NCBI RefSeq assembly: GCF_001905095.1
Contig: NZ_LWLS01000061.1
Coordinates: forward strand, 1 to 64,000
DNA from: Micromonospora sp. CB01531
Lineage (GTDB): Bacteria; Actinomycetota; Actinomycetes; Mycobacteriales; Micromonosporaceae
Length of the DNA stretch: 64,000 nucleotides
Direction of reading: 5' to 3'
Below are positions 10,698-19,988 of the stretch, in pieces. The position numbers and the translations under genes are program-made. The stretch's first letter is position 1. Each line of letters opens with the position of its first letter. The notes under the pieces were generated by a model. It was not told the DNA's origin. It did no database searches and worked only from the letters and a program-made list of their open reading frames with translations.

Positions 10698-12021
10698 GGG
10701 GGTACGCCGGGAAGGCGGTGACCAGCTCGGTCACGTCGGCGGCGGTCCGGGCCAGCTCGTCCGCGCCGCCCGGGGCCGCCGGATCGGTGCGGACCGCCCG
10801 GGCGATCAGCGTGGCGATCCGCCGCATCTCGCCCTCCCGCATGCCCTGGGTGGTGACGCTCGGTGTGCCCACCCGGATGCCGGAGGCCACCATCGGCTTC
10901 TGCGGATCGTACGGGACGGCGTTCTTGTTCAATGTGATGTTGGCCGCGTCGCAGCGCGCCTCGGCGTCCGCCCCGGTCACCCCGACCTCGCGCAGGTCGA
11001 TCAGCGCGAGGTGGGTGTCGGTGCCGCCGGAGACCGGCCGCATCCCCTCGGCGGCCAGCCCGTCGGCCAGCGCCTGGGCGTTGCTCACCACCTGGGCGGC
11101 GTACGCCCGGAACTCGGACTGGGCGGCCTCGCGCAGCGCGACCGCCTTGGCGGCGACGGCGTGCATCAGCGGGCCGCCCTGGGTGAACGGGAAGACCGCC
11201 TTGTCGATCCGGGCGGCCAGCGACTCCCGGCAGAGGATCATGCCGCCGCGCGGGCCGCGCAGCGTCTTGTGGGTGGTGGCGCAGACGACGTCGGCGTACG
11301 GCACCGGGGACGGGACCGCCCGGCCGGCGACCAGCCCGATGAAGTGCGCCGCGTCCACCATCAGGTACGCGTCGACCTCGTCGGCGATCTCCCGGAACCG
11401 GACGAAGTCGATCAGCCGCGGGTACGCCGTCGCGCCGCAAATGATCATCTTCGGCCGGTGCGCCCTGGCCAGGTCGCGTACCTCGTCGTAGTCGATCAGC
11501 TCGGTGTCCCGCCGGACCGTGTAGCTGACCGGGTGGAACCACTTGCCGGAGAAGTTCACCCGGCTGCCGTGGGTGAGGTGGCCGCCGTGCGGCAGGTCCA
11601 TCGCCAGCACGGTGTCGCCCGGCTGCACCAGGGCGGCGTACGCGGCCAGGTTGGCGCTGGCCCCGGAGTGCGGCTGGAGGTTGGCGTGCTCGGCCCCGAA
11701 GAGCTCCCGGGCCCGGGCGATGCCGATCTCCTCGGCCCGGTCCACCTCGGCGCAGCCGCCGTAGTAGCGCCGGCCCGGGTAACCCTCGGCGTACTTGTTG
11801 GTCAGCGTGGAGCCGAGGGCCGCCAGCACCGCCGGGGAGGTGAGGTTCTCGCTGGCGATGAGTTGCAGGCCGCCGCGCAGCCGTGCCAACTCCCCCAGCA
11901 CCACCCCGGCGATCTCCGGGTCCTCGGTGCTGAGCTGCTGGAAGTCCGGCCCCCAGAACGTGTCTCTGGTGTTCTCCACAGCGTAGGAGTCTACGGAGCC
12001 CCGCATCGGGAGCTGTGGCAT
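10690..12021 (-). CDS. glyA: Serine hydroxymethyltransferase
   Basis: The 443-residue PLP enzyme interconverts serine and glycine with tetrahydrofolate, supplying one-carbon units. Signatures are [20 protein letters not shown], the HSGASAN block, [12 protein letters not shown] and the PLP lysine in [14 protein letters not shown]. Length is slightly above the usual 415-430 because of a short N-terminal lead; a start at the internal ATG a few codons later is possible. Its 3' end overlaps the AtpI-like gene. Confidence 0.95.
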   Translation of the reverse strand: MPQLPMRGSVDSYAVENTRDTFWGPDFQQLSTEDPEIAGVVLGELARLRGGLQLIASENLTSPAVLAALGSTLTNKYAEGYPGRRYYGGCAEVDRAEEIGIARARELFGAEHANLQPHSGASANLAAYAALVQPGDTVLAMDLPHGGHLTHGSRVNFSGKWFHPVSYTVRRDTELIDYDEVRDLARAHRPKMIICGATAYPRLIDFVRFREIADEVDAYLMVDAAHFIGLVAGRAVPSPVPYADVVCATTHKTLRGPRGGMILCRESLAARIDKAVFPFTQGGPLMHAVAAKAVALREAAQSEFRAYAAQVVSNAQALADGLAAEGMRPVSGGTDTHLALIDLREVGVTGADAEARCDAANITLNKNAVPYDPQKPMVASGIRVGTPSVTTQGMREGEMRRIATLIARAVRTDPAAPGGADELARTAADVTELVTAFPAYPRG

Positions 12022-12051
12022 GCCTCGGCACCGGAGCCACGGGCCACCCGG

Positions 12052-14166
12052 TCAGTTCCCCGAGCGGGGGCTGGTGCGCTCGAAGGCGACGGTCTGGCTG
12101 GGCGGGACGAAGTCGCGCACCGGCTGGTCGCGCAGCGCGTACGCCAGCACCCGGCCCACCGCGGCGATCTGCCGGGTCTGCACCCCACCGCCGACGGCGT
12201 CCCGGGGATTGTCCGGGTTCGCCGCGATGGTGGCGACGGCGAGCTGCGGGGTGAAGGCGACCACCGTCTCGGTCTCGTTCCGCTCCGCGCTGCCGGTCTT
12301 GCCGGCCACCGGCCGGTTCAGCCCCGGCGCCAGTTCCTCGGCGGTGCCGCCGTCGCAACGGCGGTACATCGACTGGTCGCCGACCGGACAGCGGGCCGCG
12401 TCCGCCGCCGCCCGGGCCACCTCCGTGTCGAGCGCCTGCCGGCAGTCCGGGTTCCCGGCGGCCAGCTTCCGTCCCGAGCTGTCGGTGATCGAGGCGACCG
12501 GGGTGGGCCGGCACCAGACGCCCTCGGCCGCCACCGTCGCGTACGCGTTGGCCAGGTCCAGCGGGGTGGTGGCGACGACGCCCAGGGTGAACGGACCCCA
12601 GCTCTTCGCCCCCTCGCGAGCCAGCCGGGCATCGTCGGCCGCGCGCAGCACGATGCCGAGCCGCTCGGCCATCTCCACCACCCGGTCCGCGCCCACCTGC
12701 TCGGTCAGCCAGGCGAAGTACGTGTTCACCGACCGGCCGAACGCGCTCCACATGGTGCGCCGGCCGTCCATCCAGTCCGGGTTGGCGTTGGCCGGGCACC
12801 AGTGGCCGCCGCAGGCGGCCGGTCCGGGTCCGGTGGCGTAGCGGGTGACGTAGACCGCCGGGGCGTCGAACTCGGTGTCCAGCGGCAGCCCGGACTCCAG
12901 TCCGGCGAGCAGCGTGAAGAGCTTGAACGTCGACCCGGCCTGGTAGCCGACGATGCCGCCGCCACCGGCGATGAGCTGGTTGACGGTGTTCGGGTAGTTC
13001 TTCTGCCCGTCCGGGTTCGCGGCCACGCTGTAGTTCCGGTTCACCGCCATGGCCAGCACCCGACCGGTGCCCGGCTGGACCACGGCGGTCGGCGCGGCCC
13101 GTTTGTTGGTGACCGGGTAGATCTCCAGCACCTGCTCGGTGGTCTTGCGCTGCACGTTCGGGTCGAGCGAGGAGACGATCGAGAAGCCGCCGCGCCGGAG
13201 GGTGCGCTGCCGCTCCTCCGCGGACGCCCCGAAGGACGGCTGGCTGTTCCACCACTGGGTGAACCAGTCGCAGAAGAAGCCCCAGTCGTTGTGGTCCTTC
13301 GAGATCGCCGTGCAGTCGTTCGGGGTGGCGCTGGGCTTCAGGGCGAGCTGCTCGGCCTTCGCCCGGGCGGCGTCCTCGGCCGACACCTGGCCGGTCTCCA
13401 ACATCCGGTCCAGCACGTACGCCCGGCGGTCCAGGGCCGCGTCGGCGTCCCCGTTGATCGGGTCGTCGCTGTCCGGCGAACGGACCAGCCCGGCGAGCAG
13501 TGCCGCCTGGGCCAGCGTCAGCTTGGCCGGGGTGGTGGAGAAGTAGCGCTTGCTGGCCGCGCCGACGCCGTACGCCCCGGCGCCGAAGTACGCGATGTTC
13601 AGGTAGCGGCTGAGGATCTCGTCCTTGCTCAGCTCCCGCTCCAGGGCCAGCGCGTACCGCATCTCGCGGATCTTGCGGCCCGCGGTGACCTCGGTGGCCC
13701 GGGCCCGCTGCGCCTCGGTCAGCCGGGGATCGCTGGCCAGCGCGTTGCGGACGTACTGCATGGTCAGCGTCGAGGCGCCCTGCCGGGTTCCGCCCTCCCG
13801 CTGGTTGACGGTGAAGGCCCGCACCACGCCGCGCACGTCGACGCCGTGGTGCTGGTAGAACCGGACGTCCTCGGCGGCCACGATGGCCTGCCGCATCACC
13901 GGCGCCACCTCGGCGGCCGGCACGTCCATCCGGTCCTCGACGTAGAACGAGGTGATCAGGGTACGGCCGTCGTTGGCGTAGAGGTTGGAGCGCTGGGCCG
14001 GTTCCGGCGTCCGCAGCGACTGCGGCAGCTCGGCGTAGGGCACCAGCCCCTTGAAGCCGAGCCCGAAGACCAGCGCGGCCGGCAGCGCGGCCGCCGCCAG
14101 GGCCAACCCGGCGAGCACGCCGGCGAGCAGGATGGTGAACAGCTTGTCGAGATGGACCCGGTTCAT
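12052..14166 (-). CDS. Class A penicillin-binding protein (transglycosylase/transpeptidase)
   Basis: The 704-residue bifunctional wall synthase has an N-terminal membrane anchor (about 9-37), a GT51 glycosyltransferase with AAEDVRFYQHHGVD and RQGASTLTMQYVRN, and a transpeptidase with the serine in GSTFK (about residue 412), SVN and KTGS (about 623). It polymerises lipid II and crosslinks stem peptides outside the membrane. It has no cytoplasmic tail or PASTA repeats. Proline-rich C-terminal extensions seen in some actinobacterial relatives are missing. Confidence 0.95.
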   Translation of the reverse strand: MNRVHLDKLFTILLAGVLAGLALAAAALPAALVFGLGFKGLVPYAELPQSLRTPEPAQRSNLYANDGRTLITSFYVEDRMDVPAAEVAPVMRQAIVAAEDVRFYQHHGVDVRGVVRAFTVNQREGGTRQGASTLTMQYVRNALASDPRLTEAQRARATEVTAGRKIREMRYALALERELSKDEILSRYLNIAYFGAGAYGVGAASKRYFSTTPAKLTLAQAALLAGLVRSPDSDDPINGDADAALDRRAYVLDRMLETGQVSAEDAARAKAEQLALKPSATPNDCTAISKDHNDWGFFCDWFTQWWNSQPSFGASAEERQRTLRRGGFSIVSSLDPNVQRKTTEQVLEIYPVTNKRAAPTAVVQPGTGRVLAMAVNRNYSVAANPDGQKNYPNTVNQLIAGGGGIVGYQAGSTFKLFTLLAGLESGLPLDTEFDAPAVYVTRYATGPGPAACGGHWCPANANPDWMDGRRTMWSAFGRSVNTYFAWLTEQVGADRVVEMAERLGIVLRAADDARLAREGAKSWGPFTLGVVATTPLDLANAYATVAAEGVWCRPTPVASITDSSGRKLAAGNPDCRQALDTEVARAAADAARCPVGDQSMYRRCDGGTAEELAPGLNRPVAGKTGSAERNETETVVAFTPQLAVATIAANPDNPRDAVGGGVQTRQIAAVGRVLAYALRDQPVRDFVPPSQTVAFERTSPRSGN

Positions 14167-14218
14167 CAGCTCTCCCCGCAGGAGCCGGCTGTACGAGACC
14201 CATTCAGAATGACGCGAA

Positions 14219-14295
14219 TAGGGCCTTTCGCCGCCACCTTCCTCAAAACACGCAGGAATTTCGCGAGGAAGGATGAAGGTGGACAGAAAGCCCTA
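14219..14295. repeat. Imperfect inverted repeat between phosphatase and PBP genes
   Basis: The outer arms TAGGGCCTTTC (14219) and GAAAGCCCTA (to 14295) and the inner arms CCACCTTCCTC and GAGGAAGGATGAAGGTGG can fold into a long interrupted hairpin. It lies between the phosphatase stop (14316) and the PBP start (14166), so it may terminate the prmC-tsaC-phosphatase transcript. The interior is A+T-richer than its surroundings. Confidence 0.55.
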
Positions 14296-14315
14296 CATCG
14301 AGCGGGCGGGGGGAC

Positions 14316-14927
14316 TCAGGGCAGCAGCGCGGCGGCCAGCGGGTGGACGGTCTCCTCGATCTCGTCGGCCACCCGGCTGAAGCACTGGTCGCCCCGGCCC
14401 CACGGGTCGTCGAGGTCGTCGAAGGGCAGCGGAGCCGCGCCCTGCCGGGCCGCCTCCGCCGCCGCCACCAGGGCCACCCCGCGGGCGTACACCGCGTCCG
14501 GAGTGGCCGCGGCCGGAGGCAGGACGGACGCGTCCACCCCACCCAGCAGCCGGCCGAACTCCCCCAGCACGAAGGTGCGCGCGGCGGCGTCCGGGCGCAG
14601 CGCCACCACGTACTCCTGCTGGTCGGCGGTGGCGGTGAGGACCAGATCGGCGGCGTCGATCAGGTCGGAGCGGAGCTTGCGGGCGGCGAAGCCGGCCACG
14701 TCCCCGCCGCGGGAAATCACCTGCCGGGCCGCCGGCGGGTTCATCTCCTCGCCGGCGTGCCAGCCGCCGGTGCCCGCGCTGTGGCTGTGCAGCAGCTCGT
14801 CGGAGCGCTCCGGGTCGGCACCGAGCCGGCCCAGCCGCTCGCGGACGGCGAGCACCAGCAGCCGCTCCGCCATCGGCGACCGGCAGATATTGCCCATGCA
14901 GACGTGCAGGACGGTGAACGGGGGCAC
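14316..14927 (-). CDS. Low-molecular-weight protein-tyrosine phosphatase
   Basis: The 203-residue protein begins with the P-loop HVCMGNICRSPMAE (CX5R-S) that binds phosphate, and ends with the DDPWG block that carries the general-acid aspartate. It hydrolyses phosphotyrosine, or in relatives arsenate. It is longer than the classic 150-160 residues, with insertions between these motifs. Its GTG start touches the tsaC stop (TGAGTG), with GGGGG seven bases before it inside tsaC, so the two are translationally coupled. Confidence 0.92.
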   Translation of the reverse strand: MPPFTVLHVCMGNICRSPMAERLLVLAVRERLGRLGADPERSDELLHSHSAGTGGWHAGEEMNPPAARQVISRGGDVAGFAARKLRSDLIDAADLVLTATADQQEYVVALRPDAAARTFVLGEFGRLLGGVDASVLPPAAATPDAVYARGVALVAAAEAARQGAAPLPFDDLDDPWGRGDQCFSRVADEIEETVHPLAAALLP

Positions 14928-15572
14928 TCAGAACCCCCGCTCGTCGAGCATGTCCGGCACCACGTCGCGCAGCTTCTCCAGCGACACGGCGCCCTGGCGC
15001 AGCACCCGGGGCACCTCGCCGGTGAGGTCGACGACAGTGCTCGGCACCGGGTCCAAGGCCGGGCCCGCCTCCAGATAGGCCCGCACGCCGTAGCCGAGCT
15101 GGTCGCGGGCCTCCTCGGCGGTGAGCGCGGCCGGCTGGCCGACCTTGTTGGCCGAAGCCACCGCCATCGGGCCGGTCTCCCGCAGCACCTCGAGGGCCAC
15201 CGGGTGCAGCGGCATGCGTACGGCCACCGTGCCGCTGCTGTCGCCCAGGTCCCAGGACAGGCTCGGCGAGTGCTCCACCACGATGGTCAGCGCGCCCGGC
15301 CAGAACGCCTCGACCAGGTCGCGCGCCGCGCGCGGCAGCGAGAAGACCAGGCCGTCGAGGGTGTGCCGGGAGCCGATCAGCACCGGGGGCGCCTGCCGGG
15401 CGCCGCCCTTGGCGTCGGCGAGCGCCTTCACCGCGTACGGGGTGAAGGCGTCGGCGCCGATGCCGTAGACCGTGTCGGTCGGCAGGACGACGAGTTCCCC
15501 GTTCTTGACCGCCTCGATGGCAGCGGCGATGCCGCGGTCCCGGTCGGCGAGCGACCGACAGTCGTAGAGCAT
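14928..15572 (-). CDS. tsaC: Threonylcarbamoyl-AMP synthase (Sua5/YrdC/TsaC)
   Basis: The roughly 214-residue enzyme makes L-threonylcarbamoyl-adenylate from threonine, bicarbonate and ATP for the t6A modification of ANN-decoding tRNAs. Visible blocks are VVLPTDTVYGIGADA, the VRMPLHP strand and SANKVGQPA. The start is ATG 15572, which overlaps the prmC stop by one base (TGATG). The much longer open frame reading into prmC is antisense-like in composition. The prmC-tsaC order is common in actinobacteria. Confidence 0.94.
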   Translation of the reverse strand: MLYDCRSLADRDRGIAAAIEAVKNGELVVLPTDTVYGIGADAFTPYAVKALADAKGGARQAPPVLIGSRHTLDGLVFSLPRAARDLVEAFWPGALTIVVEHSPSLSWDLGDSSGTVAVRMPLHPVALEVLRETGPMAVASANKVGQPAALTAEEARDQLGYGVRAYLEAGPALDPVPSTVVDLTGEVPRVLRQGAVSLEKLRDVVPDMLDERGF

Positions 15573-16522
15573 CACGAGGAGCCAGTCTGCCACGCCGCGT
15601 CGGGCTCGGCGTGCTGGCCGTCCCCGCGGCGGGACGCGGTGGCGAACCGGGGCCGGCCGACCAGGTCCCGGTGCTCCTCGACCCGCTCGTACCGGCCGTC
15701 CGCGGCGAGCAGCGCCGGCACCGCCGCGCCGTGGGTGTCGTCGTGCTCCACGCCGAGCGCGCCGCCGGGCCGGAGCAGCAGCGCGGCGGCCCGGGCGACC
15801 ACCGGCCGGATCACCGCCAGCCCGTCCGCGCCGCCGAAGACCGCCTCGTCCGGGTCGTACCCGGCCACCTCCGCGGACACGGCCACCGACCGCGGCACGT
15901 ACGGCGGGTTGCAGAGCAGCACGTCGACCCGGCCCACCAGGTCCGCGAGAAGCTGCGGGTCGGTGACGTCGGCGGCCACCACCTCGATCGGGGTGTCCCC
16001 GGCGGCGGCCCGGTCGGCGGCGTTCCGGCGCAGCCAGGCCAGCGCCGCCGGGGACCGCTCCACCGCCACCACCCGGGCCTGCGGCAACTCCTGGGCCACC
16101 GCCAGGGCGATCGCGCCAGAGCCGCTGCACAGGTCCACCACCAGCGGCGAGCGGCGTTCCCGGCCCTGGGCCACGCCCCAGCCGGCGAGCAACTCGGTCT
16201 CCGGACGCGGTACGAAGACCCCGGGGCCGACCGCCAGCTCCAAATGCCGGAACCCGGCGGTGCCGGTGAGGTGCTGGAGGGGTTCCCGGGCCACCCGGCG
16301 CGCCACCAGCGCGTCGAACCGGTCACGTTGCCCGGGGGTGAGGCCCTCGGTCAGGGCCAGCCGGCCGCGCGGCACGTCCAGCACGTACGCGGCCAACTGC
16401 TCGGCCTCCGCCCGGGGCGCCTCGACCCCCGCCGCCGCGAGGGTTCGGGCCGCCCGGGCGACCGCCAACGAAGGCCGCTCGCGTTCCGTCCCTTCGGACG
16501 GGTGTTGCGGGAGGTGGGTCAC
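15572..16522 (-). CDS. prmC: Peptide chain release factor N5-glutamine methyltransferase
   Basis: The 316-residue SAM-dependent enzyme methylates the GGQ glutamine of release factors. It shows the SAM motif DLCSGSGAIALAVA, the acidic strand VVAVERS, the catalytic NPPY and the GGADGLAVIRPV segment. Usually it neighbours prfA, and prfA is 2 kb away here with a diguanylate cyclase in between. The C-terminal tail beyond the methylase fold is short and basic. Confidence 0.95.
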   Translation of the reverse strand: MTHLPQHPSEGTERERPSLAVARAARTLAAAGVEAPRAEAEQLAAYVLDVPRGRLALTEGLTPGQRDRFDALVARRVAREPLQHLTGTAGFRHLELAVGPGVFVPRPETELLAGWGVAQGRERRSPLVVDLCSGSGAIALAVAQELPQARVVAVERSPAALAWLRRNAADRAAAGDTPIEVVAADVTDPQLLADLVGRVDVLLCNPPYVPRSVAVSAEVAGYDPDEAVFGGADGLAVIRPVVARAAALLLRPGGALGVEHDDTHGAAVPALLAADGRYERVEEHRDLVGRPRFATASRRGDGQHAEPDAAWQTGSS

Positions 16523-16595
16523 GACATAATCATGAAGCGTCGCGGGTCACATCACGAGCGGGTGCGTTCGGGCGCACACCACAGGGAGGTTTCGA

Positions 16596-18149
16596 GTGGG
16601 CTGGCTCGACCGGGTCGACGACCAGGTTGACGCCCTCCGGCGCGCCCGGGCGTTGCAGGAGGCGAGCCGCTCGGCGGAGGCGGTCGCCCTGCTCGACCGG
16701 GTCGTCCGCACCACGAACGATCCCTGCACCCGCGCGGACGCGCTGGTCCAGCGCCTCTGCGCGGTGATCAATCTCGGTCGGACGGCGGAATACACCAGGG
16801 CCATCGAGGACGCCTCCGCCGCGGTCCGGGACCTCGCGGAGCCGTACCTGCACGGGCACCTCAACGCCCTGGCGGCGCTCGCCGCGCACCACCAGGGGGC
16901 GCTGGACCGTTGCGTCACCCACCTGGTCAAGGCCTCCCGCTGGCTGACCGCCGACGACGACCCGGACCGGGACACCGCCTGGGGCTGGCACGACCTGGCG
17001 ATGGCCTACTCCTACCTCAGCTTCCACGGACACGCCCTCGGCGCGATCGAGCGCGCCCGCCAGGTGGGGATCGCCGCCGGCATCCCCGAGGAGACCTTCG
17101 CCGCCCCGGGCATCCGGCTGCGCAACGCGGTGGCCCTGGACCACACCGGCGACAGCGACGGCTGCCTGCGGGTGCTGCGCGACGTGGCCGGGGACTTCAA
17201 CCGCTTCCTGCACAGCGGTCGGGCCGGCAACATCCGGCCGAGCAGCCTGGCAGCGTACGGCTACGCCGTCGCCCGGCGGGCCGCCCTCGGCGACCAACTG
17301 GATCCCGGTGGCGACGCCGACCTCGACCGGCTGCTCGGGCACGGCGGCGACAGTGCCCGCGCGCGGGACATGCGCCAGCTCGGCCAGGTCTGCCTGGCCA
17401 TCGCCGACGGCCGCCCGATCGAGGCGGTGACCCGGCTGGACACCTCCCGGGTCTCCATCGAGACACTGGGCGCGGCCGAGCCGCCCCGGCTGCGCAGCAT
17501 CGCGCTGGCGCGGGCCGGCGACCACGCCGCCGCGCACCGGGCCGACCGGTACGCGTTCCGGCTGGCCGCACAGCGCAACGACCGGCTGCGGGACGTCTAC
17601 ATCGAAGGCATCGCAGCCCGGATCGACCACGAAGAGGTGCGCCGCGAGGCCGCCCGGTACGAGGGCGAGGCGCTCACCGACCCGCTGACCGGGCTGCCCA
17701 ACCGGCGCCGGCTGGAGCGCTACATCGGCGCCGTGGTGTCCCGGGGCGAGCGGGTGGTGATCGGCGTCTGCGACCTGGACGGCTTCAAGGCGGTGAACAC
17801 CCGGCACGGCCACCACTCCGGGGACCTGGTCCTGCAACGGATCGCCGGGGTGATCAACCGGGTGATGCGCCGTGGGGACTTCGTGGCCCGGTACGGCGGG
17901 GACGAGTTCGTCGTGGTGCTGCCCGAGGCGGGCATGTCCGAGGCGGCCGAGGTGGCCCGCCGGATCCAGGCGGCCGTCCGCACCGAGGACTGGGAGTCCC
18001 TGGTCCCCGGCACCCCGGTCGGGGTGAGCATCGGCTTCGCCGAGGTGAGCGGGGGCTCCGGGGCGAGCGTCCGGGACGCCCTGGGCGCCGCGTTCGAGCT
18101 GGCCGACCGGGAGATGCTGCGCGCCAAGGACCGCCTCCGCGCCTCCTGA
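16596..18149 (+). CDS. Soluble diguanylate cyclase with helical-repeat N-terminus
   Basis: The 517-residue protein ends with a GGDEF domain that makes cyclic di-GMP from two GTP. GGDEF is intact (about residue 433) in ARYGGDEFVVVLPEAG, and RRGD lies exactly five residues before it, which is the RxxD product-inhibition site. The first 330 residues are alpha-helical with a tetratricopeptide-like pattern (alanine-rich paired helices) and no membrane segment, so it is cytoplasmic and probably controlled by a protein partner. AGGGAGG lies before the GTG start. The gene is divergent from prmC and sits between prmC and prfA. Confidence 0.9.
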   Translation: MGWLDRVDDQVDALRRARALQEASRSAEAVALLDRVVRTTNDPCTRADALVQRLCAVINLGRTAEYTRAIEDASAAVRDLAEPYLHGHLNALAALAAHHQGALDRCVTHLVKASRWLTADDDPDRDTAWGWHDLAMAYSYLSFHGHALGAIERARQVGIAAGIPEETFAAPGIRLRNAVALDHTGDSDGCLRVLRDVAGDFNRFLHSGRAGNIRPSSLAAYGYAVARRAALGDQLDPGGDADLDRLLGHGGDSARARDMRQLGQVCLAIADGRPIEAVTRLDTSRVSIETLGAAEPPRLRSIALARAGDHAAAHRADRYAFRLAAQRNDRLRDVYIEGIAARIDHEEVRREAARYEGEALTDPLTGLPNRRRLERYIGAVVSRGERVVIGVCDLDGFKAVNTRHGHHSGDLVLQRIAGVINRVMRRGDFVARYGGDEFVVVLPEAGMSEAAEVARRIQAAVRTEDWESLVPGTPVGVSIGFAEVSGGSGASVRDALGAAFELADREMLRAKDRLRAS

Positions 18150-18219
18150 CTCCACCCGCGCGCCGCCCCCGCGGCGCCGTGCCGGGCCCGTGCACCCGCG
18201 CCGGGCCCGTGGGGCCTAG

Positions 18220-18269
18220 TTCACGGAAAGAGTGGCCATCCGGCGCGGAATGGCCACTCTTTCCGTGAA
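18220..18269. terminator. Bidirectional terminator; dispersed repeat family copy 1
   Basis: TTCACGGAAAGAGTGGCCAT pairs perfectly over 20 bases with its complement across a ten-base loop. It lies between the convergent diguanylate cyclase and prfA genes. The GGAAAGAGTGGCCA core recurs in the same palindromic layout at 30273-30323. Confidence 0.8.
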
Positions 18270-18317
18270 ACTGGCACCAAGTCGGGCGCGCGCGAAGCGG
18301 CACGGCGGGGCAGGGCG

Positions 18318-19406
18318 TCAGCGGCGGGTCAGTTCGGTTTCGCCGGCCAGGCGGGCGGCGCGGTCGGCCTCGGTGAGGGCGTCCAGGACCCCGTCCAGCT
18401 CACCGGCCAGGGCCAGATCCAGGTTGTACGCGGTGTAGCCGATCCGGTGATCGGTGATCCGGTTCTGCGGGAAGTTGTAGGTGCGGATCCGCTCCGACCG
18501 GTCCACGGTGCGGACCTGCGCCTTCCGGGCGTCCGAGGCGGCCGCGTCAGCCTGCTCCTGGGCGGCGGCGAGCAGCCGGGCGCGCAGGATGCGCATCGCC
18601 TGCTCCCGGTTCTGCAGCTGCGACTTCTCGTTCTGGCAGGAGACCACGATCCCGGTGGGCACGTGGGTGATCCGGACCGCCGAGTCGGTGGTGTTGACCG
18701 ACTGGCCGCCGGGCCCGGACGAGCGGAACACGTCGATCCGGAGGTCGTTCGGGTCGACGGTGAGGTCGACCTCCTCGGCCTCCGGCAGCACCAGCACGCC
18801 GGCCGCGCTGGTGTGGATCCGACCCTGCGACTCGGTGACCGGGACGCGCTGCACCCGGTGCACGCCGCCCTCCCACTTGAGCCGGGACCAGACGCCGTTG
18901 CCCCCCTCGGGCACGCCCTTGGTCTTGATCGCCAGGGAGACGTCCTTCACGCCGCCGAGGTCGGAGTCCTGCGAGTCGATCACCTCGGTGACCCAGCCGT
19001 GCCGCTCGGCGTACCGGGTGTACATCCGGAGCAGGTCGCCGGCGAAGAGGGCCGACTCCTCGCCGCCCTCCCCCGCCTTGATCTCGACGATGACGTCCTT
19101 GGCGTCGTGCGGGTCCCGAGGGATCAGCAGCTCCGCCAGCCTCTCCTCCAGCGCCGGCAGGGACGCGGCGATCGCCTCGGCCTCGGCGGTGAACGCCGGG
19201 TCCTCGGCGGCCAGCTCGCGGGCGGCGGTCAGGTCGGCCCGGGCCTGCTCCAGCTCGCCGGCGGCCTTGTGCAGCGGGACCAGCTCCGCGTAGCGCCGGC
19301 CGACCCGCCGGGCGGTGCCCTGGTCGGCGTGGATCGCGGGGTCGGCCAGCCGCTTCTCCAACTCGGCGTACTCGTCGAGGAGGGCGGCCAGGCGCTCACT
19401 GCTCAT
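18318..19406 (-). CDS. prfA: Peptide chain release factor 1
   Basis: This factor of about 362 residues reads UAA and UAG. The catalytic GGQ lies in [21 protein letters not shown], and [15 protein letters not shown] is the family block in domain 2. I choose ATG 19406 because AAGGAG lies ten bases upstream and the product begins with the usual N-terminal helix; the longer frame to 19637 is serine/arginine-rich and overlaps rpmE. Its partner modifying enzyme PrmC is encoded 2 kb away. Confidence 0.96.
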   Translation of the reverse strand: MSSERLAALLDEYAELEKRLADPAIHADQGTARRVGRRYAELVPLHKAAGELEQARADLTAARELAAEDPAFTAEAEAIAASLPALEERLAELLIPRDPHDAKDVIVEIKAGEGGEESALFAGDLLRMYTRYAERHGWVTEVIDSQDSDLGGVKDVSLAIKTKGVPEGGNGVWSRLKWEGGVHRVQRVPVTESQGRIHTSAAGVLVLPEAEEVDLTVDPNDLRIDVFRSSGPGGQSVNTTDSAVRITHVPTGIVVSCQNEKSQLQNREQAMRILRARLLAAAQEQADAAASDARKAQVRTVDRSERIRTYNFPQNRITDHRIGYTAYNLDLALAGELDGVLDALTEADRAARLAGETELTRR

Positions 19407-19466
19407 GCTGCGGATGCTCCTTGAACGACCGGATGGGGACAGGGACAAGCGGGCGGAAACGGACGA

Positions 19467-19501
19467 ACGCCCGCGCCCGGCACGGAGCCGGACACGGGCG
19501 T
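19467..19501 (-). terminator. Hairpin after rpmE
   Basis: ACGCCCGCGCCCGGC and GCCGGACACGGGCGT pair with two mismatches around a five-base loop, beginning 12 bases after the rpmE stop and before prfA. Confidence 0.6.
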
Positions 19502-19512
19502 CGTCGGAGGAG

Positions 19513-19737
19513 CTACTTGGCCTTCTTGGCCTGAACCTTGGCGTACTTCTGCTGGAACTTGGCGACCCGACCGGCGGTGTCGAGGACGCGCTGCTTACCG
19601 GTGTAGAACGGGTGGCAGGCGCTGCAGGTCTCGACACTGATCTGACCGCCCTTGGCGGTGCTGCGGGTCGTGAACGTGTTGCCGCAGGAGCAGCGGACCT
19701 CGGTGGTCACGTACTCCGGGTGGATGTTGGGCTTCAT
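19513..19737 (-). CDS. rpmE: 50S ribosomal protein L31, zinc-binding form
   Basis: The 74-residue ribosomal protein begins [22 protein letters not shown] and has the second cysteine pair in [14 protein letters not shown], so it is the C+ form that binds zinc. This form is normally replaced by a cysteine-less paralogue when zinc is scarce. The start is ATG 19737, preceded by AAAGGAC. It lies upstream of prfA as in many actinobacteria. Confidence 0.97.
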   Translation of the reverse strand: MKPNIHPEYVTTEVRCSCGNTFTTRSTAKGGQISVETCSACHPFYTGKQRVLDTAGRVAKFQQKYAKVQAKKAK

Positions 19738-19988
19738 CTCGCCTCGGTCCTTTCGTGGGTGGTCGCCGGGTCGCCGTCGTCGCTCCCCGCCGTCCGCGAG
19801 AGGCTCGGGCGTGAACCGGAACCGGTGGCCGATTGACCAGTGTGCCATGGGCCTCCGCCGACCCGGCGAGCGGGCCGCACCGGAGGTCCGGCAGGCGCAA
19901 CGCTCACTATCAGGTACGCATTCCCGCGCGGGTCGCGGGCATTCGTGAACCGGTCCGGGGATGGACCGGGACGAACAGGAGGTGCGGG

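Noticed and set aside
12022..12051. Riboswitch before glyA
   Set aside because: The gap to the PBP stop is only 30 bases and shows no glycine or SAM aptamer pattern.
10522..15078. 1518-codon plus-strand open frame
   Set aside because: It is the mirror of atpI, glyA, the PBP, phosphatase and tsaC genes on the other strand; composition lacks any family signature.
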